Positions 23,406-34,234 of a stretch of DNA of 64,000 bases are shown here, piece by piece; position 1 is the stretch's first letter; every line of letters starts with the position of its first letter. This stretch comes from Microdochium bolleyi (lineage: Eukaryota; Ascomycota; Sordariomycetes; Xylariales; Microdochiaceae): positions 1,550,001 to 1,614,000 of the forward strand of contig KQ964248.1 in NCBI GenBank assembly GCA_001566295.1. The letters are read 5' to 3'. The notes beneath the pieces were generated by a model. That model was not told the origin of the DNA and made no database searches. It was given only the letters and a program-made list of their open reading frames with translations. The position numbers were made by a program, and so were the translations under genes.

Positions 23406-24040
23406 ACAGCCTCACCCTGGGCCCGGCGTCGGTGACACCCTTGACGTCTTGGGGAGCCAAAGTGCTGCCCGGCAAGCCACGACCAGACCACCTTCAACGA
23501 CTACCCAAGCCCTCGTGTGTCTGCGCAATTTCTCCTGATCCTTCTTCTTCAACACCTCGCTCCCCACGCCTGGCACTTCTGCTCCGACGTCATTGCTGCC
23601 TCGCCCACCGTCCTCCGATCGCTGTCGTGGTCTCAAAAGTCGCTTGTTGGGCGGGAATTCTTGGCCTGACGCCATCCGTTCGCCAATCGCCTTCTGCTGG
23701 GTCGTTATTGCACCATCGACCGTTGCGCGCGCCTTCAAGGCTTCCCAAGGCCGCTTCTGCTTCTAGCTCCCCTGCCTTAGCTCGGCAGCACTCCCGTCTT
23801 CCCTCTCACCATCCCTTTTAAGGTTCAAGCGAGACCTTTGTCTTGCTGGCCAGCCCTCCGAAAAGCACACGGCACCCTCCGGTGTATGCCGAAAGCGCCA
23901 GACATTGTTGGCTCTCCCAGTAACACTTCGAGCTGTGGGCACACATACAAGGACACGAACAGCTCCTCGACTCTGCAAGTCAGAGCGTCACCATAGCATA
24001 CCCCTACACCCGCACAGCACCAAGGCACAGGTCGGCAGCC

Positions 24041-25555
24041 ATGTGTCGCTTCCTGGTATATCGTGGCAGTGACGAGCTCATCCTGTCCAAGCTCATCCTC
24101 GATCCTACACACTCAATCCTTCGCCAGTCGTTCGACTCGCGGCTTCGACTGGTAGGTCGTCCGATTTCTGATTCCTGCGATGACCTCAGAGCAGCTATAC
24201 TGACACAAAGTATGGCATAGGACACCCGGCGAGGACAGAACAATGCCGACGGCTTCGGCATCGGCTGGTATACCGAGCCCAAGCTTGGGTATGAGCCATG
24301 CATCTTTAAATCTACGACACCCGCATGGAACTGCAGCAACCTTCCCCGAATCGCTTCCAAGACGGCCTCTCGTCTCATCTTCGCTCACGTGCGTGCCACA
24401 ACCGAGGGCTCTCTCAGCGAGGACAACTGCCACCCATTTTGCCACGGCAGCCTAATGTGGATGCACAACGGTGGCATCGGTGCGTGGAAGTACGTCAAGA
24501 GGCGGCTGGGAGAGAAGCTGGAGGATAAGTGGTACCTAGGCGTCACCGGCGGCACGGACAGCGAATGGGCCTTTGCCCTGTTCCTCGACCGGCTCGAACG
24601 GCTGGGCATCGACCCTAGCTCTCAGCCTCCAAAGGGTTTCAACCCTACGCTACTGCGCAGAGCCATGTTGCAGACGATCGAGATCATCAATGAGCTCACT
24701 TCCCAGATTCCAGAGCGGATCAAGCAGAATGAGGAGCTGGACACGCGCAGCCTATTGAATTTCGCGGTCAGCGACGGTCATAGCATCGTCTGCACGCGAT
24801 ATGTGAGCAGCAAGACGGACGAAGCTGCTAGCTTATTCTTCTCATCGGGCACGCAGTGGGGTCTCAAGAAGACCACTTCGGCAGGCAGCGACTACCAGAT
24901 GGACCGCCAGGACAAGGGCGCCGATGTCGTGCTGGTGGCGAGCGAGCCACTCACCTTTGAGCGAGGTATGTTTCACGACCATATGGCCTATGACAATTTC
25001 GCCAAGATCTTGCAGTTGCTGACCGCTCACCCTGCAGAGAAATGGGTCAACGTGCCGACCAATTCTATCCTGACGGTCCAAGGACAGACAGTCATGATCA
25101 GCCCTATTCTGGACGAGTACTCGCAGAAAGATCCTCACCACAAACGTTCTACAGCTTTTGCGGATACCAAAGGGCTCATCTCCACTGAGAAGGCTGCGCC
25201 ATCTGGCGCCGCCGTACCTGATGCTTCGAGCTCTGACTTGCGGAACAAGCTCACGGCGGCCAACATCATCCCGAGCCACTCGCCGCGCAGTCAGACCCCA
25301 GATCGATCGCAGCAGGCTGTCCGTGCACTGCCGACTGCAGTCCAGCGCATGCTAGCTCCCGGTGATTTGCCGATTCAGGGAAATATCAAGAGGAAACGGC
25401 GGTCGCTTGGCGCCGGCGAGTGGGCCCATCCCGTCGAGTACATCGACAGTCAGGAGCTGCAGGGCCCAGATAGCCCTGTGCTGAGCCCTTCGCAGAGAGG
25501 GTCGGACTTGATGACTTCGGAGAAAGCCGCCCGCGTATTGGGGATGGCTCTCTAG
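24041..25555 (+). CDS. dug3: Dug3-type class II glutamine amidotransferase
   Basis: Two exons, 24041-24151 and 24221-25555, giving 481 aa. Dug3 pairs with the metallopeptidase-like Dug2 to open the gamma-glutamyl bond of glutathione in the cytosol, an alternative to gamma-glutamyl transpeptidase. The N-terminal Cys2 (MCRFLVYRG) is the expected nucleophile after Met removal. QSFDSRLRL at the exon junction, NNADGFGIGWY and FAHVRATTEG are class II amidotransferase signatures. The C-terminal 120 or so residues are Ser/Pro/Lys-rich and longer than in yeast Dug3 (357 aa). The intron (GTAGGT..GGCATAG) is in phase 0. No Dug2 gene is visible in the window. Confidence 0.92.
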
Positions 25556-26605
25556 AAGACCAGTGCGGGCAAGGAGTACCAAAATTGTCTTTGCGACTAC
25601 TTACGAGGAAATGCATGGCGTTCAGGGCGTTTCTCGCTTTCACTAGGAGGTGATTAATCTGTATTTTCTGAGGATAGAATAGAGAGGGCTCACATAGTCT
25701 GGGAAGCATCAAAGTTACATGGTTGCATCACTTGCTAAGCATGAAGCATAGCACAAACTCACGCTAACATGAATTCTCAGTCGGAGCCCGGGAGAGGAGT
25801 TAATGACTGCTGTAATGCAGCCGCGACGCATTCATTTGATCGGCGTTCGTCTGGTCTTTGGGTGCGTGGCTGCCTGGCTGCGTGCCTTGTCTCATCTTAG
25901 TCATTCACCGCGCGACTGCAGACAAAGGGAAGCTCTTTCTGTGGATCTCCACTCGGAACCCAAACAACCACCACCACCTGCCCTTTGTGCCCGCAGTAGA
26001 CGATTTTTCCCAACTTCTCAGACATGCGCGGCACGAGTCGAACAACAGCAGCCAAGGCAATGCTTCTGTCAGAGTCTCGGCAGCGCCTTCTGCCAGAGGT
26101 ACTACTGCCTTACCAGGCGAGGTGAGCGCGGCGGAAGCTGCCTTGCTTGACACCCTGGAGCCCTCAAAGCTTGCTCAACAAAACACACATCAGCATCAGC
26201 GTCCATCATCGGCAGTAATCTCAATCACGCACCAGCTCAACATACTTCTACCTCTCAAAAGATTTGTTCGAGGCATCACAAGTCCGGTCACGTACACAGC
26301 CAGACCAATTATTCCCAAGCACGCTCCCTCACTTCGGCACGGCCAGCCCACTGAGCATCAAGGTTACGCCGGGATCACAGACCACAGCTCCATCTGCCGT
26401 GCATCCCACTTTGCTGAGACGAGTCGCAACCTGAGGCAGCCCACGACCAAGACCGCACTTACAGCCGTGCAGTAGAGCAGCATCACTCCACACATGCAGC
26501 AGTGCCTGAACAAACGCTTGTGAGCTGCCTGGCCAGCCGACAAACACGGTGAACGGAACAGTCTGTTCGACCCACAGTCGGAGCGCAAGACCCCCGCCAG
26601 CAACG
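25556..26605. other. spacer between DUG3 and coiled-coil gene C
   Basis: DUG3 3' flank and upstream region of gene C. A plus-strand open frame at 25858-26475 lacks an ATG and recognisable motifs. It may be part of the 5' UTR of gene C or an unrecognised exon. No supported gene. Confidence 0.5.
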
Positions 26606-27925
26606 ATGGAGGCATTGCGCAAACAGCTCAGCGAGGCAGAGGGCCACCTGCAGGACCGTGACAAGAAGTACCGCGAGCTCAACGCAAAATTCAAGACAAG
26701 CACACGCGAGTGGACTAACCACTCGCTGGAGCTGGAATCCAGAGTCAGGAACCTGGAGAGACAGAACGAGGAACTGCGCGAACAGAGAAATCTTGAACCG
26801 CAAACCGGCCATAAAGTCAGCAGCACAACCGTGGCCTTGGATGCGATGGTGGCGGATTCCGTCCTGCAACAACCGTCCTCCGCGCACGCTTCCAGATCTA
26901 CCTCTCCCGGTGACGATGCTGGAAAAGGCAACGTCATCGTCATCACGTCCGAGCAAAGACGGCGCATGGAAGAGAAATATCAGATGGTAAAGGACAAGCT
27001 GGCCGAGTCGGAAAAGAAAACGGCAAGGTTAGAGATGCAGCTCTGCGAGCAACAGCGAGCACGTCAACAGCCACAGAAACAGCAGGCAATCAGCGAAGTC
27101 GTTCAATCGGATATGCCAGAAAGCGAGCAGACAAAGGACGAGACGAAAGAGCTGGCTTCCTCAGCACTCAATGACCTGGCCAAAGATGGTGTACTTCGGG
27201 ATGGGAGCGAGCGCGTTACTGCCCGTCACGCCGCGACCTGCTTTCAGAGCCTGCGTGAGGCCATCTGGAAGATCTCGAGAGTATATTTCAACGAGGCACG
27301 GGATCTTGAGAAGGCGCCGGTCCCGCAACAACATGCTGCAATCTTGAAGAAGCTGAGCCCGAGCTGGGAATGCTTCCTGAGCGATCAGGGATACAGCAGT
27401 TACCTTTTTCGGGCGCTCATATGGCGGTACCTCGATGAATTCCTGTTCAAGAAGCCCGATAGCATCTGGGGCGAGAGCGTCCGCCAGGCCATGGCTCACA
27501 TCGCGAGCAAGATGCGCGACAAGGACGAGGCCATCCAGTGGAGGGTGGGCACGGCAGAGATACTGCACACGACATCATACTATGACACGCAGACGCTGGA
27601 GCATCTCGCGCAACAGATCATCGGCTCGATAGAGTGGTATCTCACGGATAAAGACGACAAGCCTAGCATGGCGAAGAGCGTTGCCGGCATTGTCACGCTG
27701 GGGGCACAGCTGAGCTCCATAATATGCCGCTCCTCATTCGGTATCATGATGTCGCTGTACCCCGGTGGTGACATGATCCATGGCTTCGAGCCCGCGCACA
27801 AGACGATGGAAGTGAGGCACCGGCTGCGTGGCAAAGAGGTGGTTGACTTGATGGTCACGCCGTGTCTGATCGCAGGGGATGCCAAGATGTACACCGTGCT
27901 GGAGAAGGCGGAAGTCATGTGTTGA
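26606..27925 (+). CDS. coiled-coil protein, family member C
   Basis: Single exon of 439 aa. I chose the ATG at 26606 (MEALRKQLSEAEGHL); the frame extends upstream but only from a GTG. Residues 1-60 and about 110-170 are coiled coil (YRELNAKF, ELESRVRNLERQNEELREQ). The C-terminal module holds FRALIWRYLDEFLF..P.SIWG near 286 and VVDLMVTPCLIAGDAK..LEKAEV at the very end. Both boxes match proteins A and B. C is the smallest of the three: it lacks the acidic tail of A and the intron that A and B share. No named domain is recognised, and function is unknown. Confidence 0.75.
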   Translation: MEALRKQLSEAEGHLQDRDKKYRELNAKFKTSTREWTNHSLELESRVRNLERQNEELREQRNLEPQTGHKVSSTTVALDAMVADSVLQQPSSAHASRSTSPGDDAGKGNVIVITSEQRRRMEEKYQMVKDKLAESEKKTARLEMQLCEQQRARQQPQKQQAISEVVQSDMPESEQTKDETKELASSALNDLAKDGVLRDGSERVTARHAATCFQSLREAIWKISRVYFNEARDLEKAPVPQQHAAILKKLSPSWECFLSDQGYSSYLFRALIWRYLDEFLFKKPDSIWGESVRQAMAHIASKMRDKDEAIQWRVGTAEILHTTSYYDTQTLEHLAQQIIGSIEWYLTDKDDKPSMAKSVAGIVTLGAQLSSIICRSSFGIMMSLYPGGDMIHGFEPAHKTMEVRHRLRGKEVVDLMVTPCLIAGDAKMYTVLEKAEVMC

Positions 27926-28432
27926 TTCGGATGGTTAATGGGCATGTTCGAGAACAGCTGATTGAAATATCTTACGGGAAGCGAATTGCAATTATAGAAT
28001 GGTCATAGATTGGGGCGGAATTATCATTATTCATACTTTGACTTCAGCGGCTTGAGAGAGGTTTCTGGCACGCCATGATATCCCAAGTAGATCACATCCA
28101 GCGGCCTGCCGTCGTTGTTTCCAATCACAGTATAGACTTCAGACTCTTTCACCAATTCAATCGTTGGCAGAGATGATTGACAAGGGGTGACTGTCTTGAG
28201 TTACAAGTTGGGCCACGTCTTGCACCACACAACGCAAATCTCCAACTTGTGAAAAGTGGGCTGGTCGATTTTCACCCGACCTCAAATATAACCACAATCA
28301 CCGCTCGCCACGTTCTGCACAGGGCAGACAGCCTTAAGTGCTTTTGGTCTTGATATAACGCAGATGCTGGAGGCTATGGAAGTACCGACTTCAGCTTCGT
28401 GATAACACCTGTGGACCGGGCAGCGATACAAC
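27926..28432. other. spacer between gene C and RIT1
   Basis: AT-richer 3' flank of gene C followed by the RIT1 promoter. No gene seen. Confidence 0.7.
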
Positions 28433-30564
28433 ATGGCAGCGCCCCCGCATGACGCCGGCCGCGGCGAGACCAAGTACGACGAGGATGTCCACGACCTGGC
28501 CGGACGGCTCAGAGGTCTAGGCGAGGAAGAAGAAGAAGAAGAAGACGGTGACGACGACCACATGAACTACGACGACGACAACGACAACGACAGAACCGGA
28601 GATGGCAGCGACGAGCAGTCCGGCCCGGCGTCGTCCGCAGGCCCAGCACCCAGGTCCGCGGTGTCGGACCTCATCTTCTCGTCGGGCCAGGCGAACCACC
28701 AGTTCAACCACATCCTGACGGCCCTCAAGCGGGCGAACCTCAGCATGCACAACCGGCTGCGCTCGATCCAGGCGGACGCGCTCTTCGTGCGGGACGTGCA
28801 GAGGGCGTACTACTTCAACCCCTCCTCCTCGTCCTTGCCCTCCTCTCCTGAACCCTCTGGAGGCGCGGCCTCACCCGGCAGCGAGACCGTCGTCCCGCGT
28901 GCCCTGCCCCGGCCTCTGATCGCCAACGAGCGCTGCGGCTCCTGGTACATCCCGCCCCGTCTGAAGCGCGGGTCCGCGTACTTCAAGAGCACGGACGGGC
29001 ACCACGGGATCTGGGCCTTCAGCACGCGGCGGCTGAACCTGCACCTGCTGCGGCTGGTTGGGGTGAACGACGGCGTCATCATCGTCGACAGCACGCGCAG
29101 GGGCAAGAGGATGCCCGATGCGCTGAGCAAGACCGTGCCCATGTGGTGCGCGGTGGTGAACTCGGTGCTTTTCCCCGAGGGCGTGGCGAGGAGGGGGAGG
29201 GAGAGGAGGCTGGAGGAGAAGGAAGATGGTGAGGCTCAGCAGCAGCAAAAGCAACAGTCTGCATCTCTAGAGGCCTGCTACGAGCCGCACAGGCTGTACA
29301 CCCCGCCCAACGCGGTCTCGGCGTCGGAGCACGCGCAGATGGAAGCCCGCGTGCCGCAGCACGCCGCCTCGCTGATGCGGCTCGGGCTCGACCTCGCGCC
29401 GTACCGGGCGGCGCTGCGCAAGCCGCTGCGGCCGGTGTGGGTCACGCAGGAGTCGCATCTGGACATCCCCGAGGATGATGATGGTGACGATTCCGCTGCT
29501 GATGTTGCGGGCGGGAGGGCAAGGGGCGTCACAGTGTTCGAGGACTTCCACCCCGTGATATGCTGCACGAGCTCGCGGAGGGTGGTGGGCGGCGAGATGA
29601 GCGAGGGAGGGTACATCCAGGGCGCGGGGGACGACACGGAGAACTGGGCATTGTGAGTGCTGTTCTTTTCTGTTTTTATGTTGTCTTGTATTTCCCTCTG
29701 TCGTACCGTTCTATCGCAAGCCAGGAATGACTGACCGTCAGAAACAACAGCGGCCTGACACCGCCCGTCTTCTGGGCTAACGCGGACCTCCTGCTTTCCA
29801 CGCCTGAGACCGAGCTGCCGGACCTTGTCAAGTCACTCGTCGACAAGGCCAGCGCGGCGCCCACGCCGGGAGTAGAGCCTGGCTCGGCGGGAGCGGAGGA
29901 AGCAGCACCATCATCATCATCACCAGCCTCGTTGGCTGCTTCCGTCTTGTCGCGGTATCAGCAAGTCGCGCCGGGGATCCTCGTCGCCAGGACGGCCGAT
30001 CTCGACCCGAGACTCGCCTCCCCTGATGGCGGCTCGCTGTGCACGATCGTCATAAACCAGTCCTCGACAACAGACCCGAGCACGTGGGCCAAGTCCCTGG
30101 CCCACATGGAGGTCGGGCTCGGCGGGAAGCAGAGCAAGATCGCGAGCCGGAACCTGCGCGCCGCGCTGCCGCAGATCGCCGAGTTCGTGCGGGCGTTTCT
30201 GGAGCGACGGCTATCTGTCCCCTATCCGGCAGCAACAACGACAGCGGTGGCGGCAGATGGCACCGATAGCAGCAAGGGGGGAGACGCTGAGGACAAGGGC
30301 GAGCCCCAGATCCTCATCGCCTGCGACACTGGCCGCGACCTTTCCGTCGGCCTCGCGCTGGCGCTGGTCTGCCAGCACTGCACCGCCGCCGCCGCCACCG
30401 CCACGACAGAAGGCAGCGGCCTGACGTTCCGCCCACGCGGAGACACGGACGGCGTCAACAAGACGCTCATAAAGTCCCGGCTGGGCCACATCATGACGCT
30501 CTTCCCCGACGGTAACCCGAGCCGGGCGACGCTGCAGAGCGTGAACAGCTACCTGATGGGCTGA
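28433..30564 (+). CDS. rit1: tRNA A64-2'-O-ribosylphosphate transferase (Rit1)
   Basis: Two exons, 28433-29652 and 29751-30564, giving 677 aa. Rit1 adds ribosyl phosphate to A64 of initiator tRNA-Met, which keeps it out of elongation. Family marks are NRLRSIQADALFVRDV, CGSWYIPP, AYFKSTDGHHGIWAFSTRRLNLHLL and GLTPPVFWAN. A C-terminal phosphatase-like loop, ACDTGRDLSVGLALAL, lies near 598. The N-terminus carries an acidic Glu/Asp tract (residues 30-60), and there are low-complexity inserts, so the protein is longer than yeast Rit1 (513 aa). The acceptor is ambiguous: AACAACAG at 29750 gives WAF-GLTPP, while the upstream CGTCAG would add three residues. Both stay in frame. Confidence 0.92.
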
Positions 30565-31462
30565 ACTTTGACTCTTGCGCTTTTTTGCTCTCGCCCCAGC
30601 CGCCCGGGTGGTCAATGAGGGGTTTTGCTATTTGTGAGAGGCGCGTACAAGCACGCGTGGACAAGAGGACGGCCGCCCGCGGGGGTATGATGATAAGGAA
30701 GGTCGGAGAGGGACCTTTCCTACAGACTACATGAAGGAGAACATCACGGGAGAAAATGGCAGCAGAGAGAAGTACACTTCTCTACTAGTAGAGCATCGTT
30801 GTGCTCGTCGAGCTATACGGCAACGCGAAGGGGACTACTACGTATGCACGCCTTTGACCTGGGACCATTGAACTTGCCCCGAGAACGGAGTCATCACTCG
30901 GAGCGGGGAACGGTATAGTCCAAAGTTGATCTGACCCATGTTCAGATTCGTAGACATATATCAAAAATAACTACAGGTCACAGTCACAAGTATATACGGG
31001 AAAGAGCAAGCTCGATCTCCATACATTTGAAGTCTTTTTAATGACACAGATGAGCCATGGAACAGCGACCAACCTGGCATGAACCATAATGACACTCTTC
31101 TACCACAAAACACATCAGTAGACACAGTAAGATCATTTGCAATTCTTTCTTTCTTGCATTCTCTGACCACCTGTCGATGGTCTCGTTATCGTGATCCGCT
31201 ACCAAACAAAGCAAAACGCCGTCTAAACGCCTGGATATTGAAGCAGAGAGGATAAAACTGCCCCCTCCATCTTCGTCAGATCATGCCGCCCGCCCCAAAG
31301 CAACAAATGAAAACGCCCTTATCGAAATGTTTTTCTTTGCCGCAATCCCACAAAAGTTTTCAACACTATGCGTAAGATGATGATGTTCCTTCTCCCTCCT
31401 CTGCTTCCAATGCATACATTCTCTTATGTGCATATACAACGAACGGCGTTCATGATGCCCGC
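30565..31462. other. convergent 3' region RIT1 / Hsp40
   Basis: Intergenic space between two convergent genes, AT-richer towards 31400. No gene seen. Confidence 0.75.
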
Positions 31463-32835
31463 TCACAGAATCTCCTTGAGCTGCTGCTTCTGCGTCGCCG
31501 TCAGGGTCTTGGGGAACTGGATGTTGTACTTGATGACGAAGTTGCCCCGCTCGCCGGGCTTCTTGGAGATGGGCATGCCCAGGCCCGGGTATGTGTCTGA
31601 CGATCCGGGGCCTGTGGGGCCTGCCTTCTCGACGTTGATCTGCTTCCCGTCAATGGTGGTGACTGTGCGCTTCCAGCCCGTCAAGGCGTCTTTGAGGGGC
31701 AGGTCGATTGTGTGGATCAGGTCGTCGCCGTCGCGGACGAAGAGCGGGTGTGGTTTCTGGTGAACAACATGTTAGTAATCGAGTCTTTCGTGTGGGTGAA
31801 CAAGGTCTCTGATCTGGGGGTTATGTCAAAAACTCACCTCCTCAACAATAAAATGCAGATCCTGCTTGCCGCCCTCCTCCTGGTCGCCGACGCCCTTGAA
31901 CTTGATCTTGCTGCCCTTCTTCAAGCCGGGCTTGATGGGCACCTCGAGGACTTGGTCGCTGGTCGTCCTCTTCCCCGAGTCGTCGTAAGTCTTGCGCTTG
32001 ATCTTCATCTTCTTGGTGATGCCATTGTACAGCTCTTCGAGTGTCAGCGGCAACGCGCGCTCCACGGTCGTGACCTCGGGCGTGGCCTCGCGGGGAGGAC
32101 CACCAAAGGGGTCCGCGCCGCCGTAGTTGCTGCGCATCCGGGCCGCCCGGCCACCACGGGGCATGCCGCCGCCGCCGTGACCGCCGCCGAACATGGAGGC
32201 GAAGGCCTCCTCGTCGTCGCCCATGCCGCCTCCCATGCCGCCGCTGCTGCCGCGCATGAACTCGGCAAATATGCTCTCGGGGTTGCTGAAGTTGAAGTTG
32301 CCGGGGCCGCCGCCGCCGCCTGTGCTGAAGTGGAACGTCCGCGCGCCGCCGCCGCCACCACCGCCGGGCATGCCGCCAAAGTCGAAGCCTGCAGGCATAC
32401 CGCCACCACCACCGCCGGCGAAGGGGTTCTCGCCTGGAGGAGGCGCCGCGCCGCCGCGGAGCAGGAACTCGAGACCATACTGGTCATATGTTTTGCGCTT
32501 CTCGGGGTCTGAGAGGATCTCGTAGGCTTGTGAGCACTCCTTGAACTTCTCGGAGGCCTCAGGCTTGTCCTTGTTCTTGTCGGGGTGCCATTTCAGTGCG
32601 GCTTTCCTGTGATAGGGTAGAGTGGTTAGTCTTCTTGGTCTAGAGGGAACTGTGAGAGTGCGGGATCCGAGCTTTTGCTTGACGGACGAGTGCAAGCACT
32701 CGTGGCCATGCTCGGCCGCCTTTTGCAGGAGTTTTCAAAAGCAGAAACAACTTACCGATAGCCTTTCTTGATCTCATCTTGTGTGGCGTCCGGCTTGACG
32801 CCGAGCTGGTCGTAGAGCTTGGTCTCGCGAACCAT
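31463..32835 (-). CDS. Hsp40 class B co-chaperone, Sis1/Psi1 type
   Basis: Three exons: 32756-32835, 31838-32606 and 31463-31756, giving 380 aa. The J domain starts at MVRETKLYDQLGV, and HPD is at residues 34-36, split by intron 1 just upstream. A Gly/Phe- and Gly/Met-rich linker covers about 75-180. Two C-terminal beta domains follow (TTVERALPLTLEELYNG, VLEVPIKPGLKKGSKI, GNFVIKYNIQFP). There is no zinc-finger region, which marks class B and fits yeast Sis1 (352 aa) and fission yeast Psi1. It stimulates cytosolic Hsp70 ATPase and passes on clients, including stalled or misfolded proteins. Intron 2 has a clear ACTAAC branch site. Two perfect heat-shock elements lie upstream. Confidence 0.95.
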
Positions 32836-33270
32836 CGTGTTAGATGGCGCTGGGGAGTGACCTGAGCCTCTCGCGTTGTGGTAGGTCACAGACAGAGATC
32901 AGTCTCGTCGGGGTGCGTGGGTGCGTAATGCGGTGTAGGAACTTGGCAGGGAGCACCGGTGAAGCTCGCGTGAGTGGTTTTCGCAGCTAGACTTTGATCG
33001 CGGTCGCAAATGTAAAGAAGTTGGTCTTCAGATTCACCCCGCTGTCGAGGATTTGGGCACCTGGTCAGGTAGCTCAGTTGTGTGAGAGAGAGTGGTTTTG
33101 TGGCTTGTATTGGTTCGTAGACTGTCCAGAGAAAGGAGGAGAAAACAAGAACAGACAGAGCAGGAATTGGGTTTTGGAGGCGAGCAGTGCAGGTTAGAGG
33201 CACGGGCAGGAAATCGGATGATATGCAGCAGCCAGGGCTCTCTGCCAGCGAAAGGATTGGCCGCATGCTG

Positions 33271-33283
33271 GAAGATTCGGGAA
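33271..33283. promoter_or_regulatory. heat-shock element, 3 units
   Basis: GAAGATTCGGGAA is a perfect GAAnnTTCnnGAA array, 436 bp upstream of the Hsp40 ATG. Hsf1 trimers bind such arrays in fungi. Use by the Hsp40 gene is inferred from position. Confidence 0.6.
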
Positions 33284-33869
33284 TGCCCACCGAGCTCTTT
33301 CTCCCTCTGGGCAGTGCCGTGCTGTGTGTCTCTGGCGCACACGCGGGGTTTCCTTTGGCCTCCACCCAAGCTCGCCCTCCCTCCCGCTAGCCTCTAGCCC
33401 AATGACGTTGACGTCGGTGCTTCCCACAGCGGGGCCCGACTTCTCCACTGCCGACGTCTTCGCCTTCCCCAAGATTCCGTTCTTCGATGGGTGTTTCCAG
33501 GAGGTTGGTTGGTTGAGCGCCACGGAGCACTTGCAATGACAAGGAGCACCAGGCCGATATGGCCTGCTGCCACGTCTATTACCAAGACAGAAGCCAGCTC
33601 CGACTGCTCGAATCCTGTCTCCGGCTGTCCCCCACACGCCTTAGAGGTCGGGTGCCAAGGGTGGATCCCCCTTCTAAATCTCTAGCTTGCGGGAGCGCGG
33701 CCAGCCTCGTCCACATCGAAAGTTGTCCTCGTGCTCAACTCCCCAGGCTGCGCTCAGATATTGGCAGTTTTCTGGTAATCCTCATGCGCTCGCCACGGAG
33801 CGACTATCCGGAGTTCCGCGATATGAATGGGTTTGCCAGTTTACGGTTCACACACAAAGACTACCAATG

Positions 33870-33887
33870 GAAGCTTCTGGAACCTTC
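33870..33887. promoter_or_regulatory. heat-shock element, 4 units
   Basis: GAAGCTTCTGGAACCTTC is a perfect four-unit alternation GAAnnTTCnnGAAnnTTC. It lies about 1.03 kb upstream of the Hsp40 ATG, far for a fungal promoter but inside the same intergenic region. Confidence 0.6.
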
Positions 33888-34234
33888 CACGACGCCGATT
33901 GGTGCAGGAGTGCTTTCCCCTGCCTCGCAAGTAGGAAAAGCGGGACTCCATAGTGGAGGATCCATGTCACCGAGGGGAGAATCACCAAGCAGGACAAGGC
34001 TATCAGCTGTGCATGGCAGGTCACGACTATACAAGCATAACAATGCCCGTAAGGACGATGCTTGGTACACAGCTCAAGGGTTCCAATGCCCGCTGACAAG
34101 GCAGAAAAGTAGCCTTGCGTAACGGCATGTGTCCACCAAGAGCCTTGCATTCGTGCCACGTGATCCCCAAAGTGGGATGGCGTGGTACTACTATCCAGCT
34201 CCGCTAGCCGTGCGCTTGCTCGCCCGGCCGGCCA

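Larger units (their letters stand above)
19672..24040. other. 4.4-kb gene-free stretch
   Basis: MGM1 3' flank and the long upstream region of DUG3. All open frames are short, overlap on both strands and show no domain. The stretch is not strikingly AT-rich, so heavy RIP is not obvious. It holds a 13-bp inverted repeat (22347-22424) and several 10-12-bp palindromes between 22966 and 23405. A plus frame at 20977-21459 (160 codons) is the longest ATG candidate, and I do not trust it. Confidence 0.6.
32836..34234. other. upstream region of Hsp40 gene
   Basis: Promoter of the Hsp40 gene, whose start is at 32835, plus the 3' flank of the UBA/UIM gene. It contains heat-shock elements at 33271-33283 and 33870-33887. 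A plus-strand ATG frame at 33559-34122 (187 codons) has no recognisable motif. Confidence 0.6.

Noticed and set aside
25858..26475. 205-codon frame before gene C
   Set aside because: Begins at a GTG, lacks an ATG and any motif; better explained as leader or spacer.
33559..34122. 187-codon ATG frame upstream of the Hsp40 gene
   Set aside because: No domain. It overlaps the four-unit heat-shock element, and its composition is unlike the neighbouring genes.
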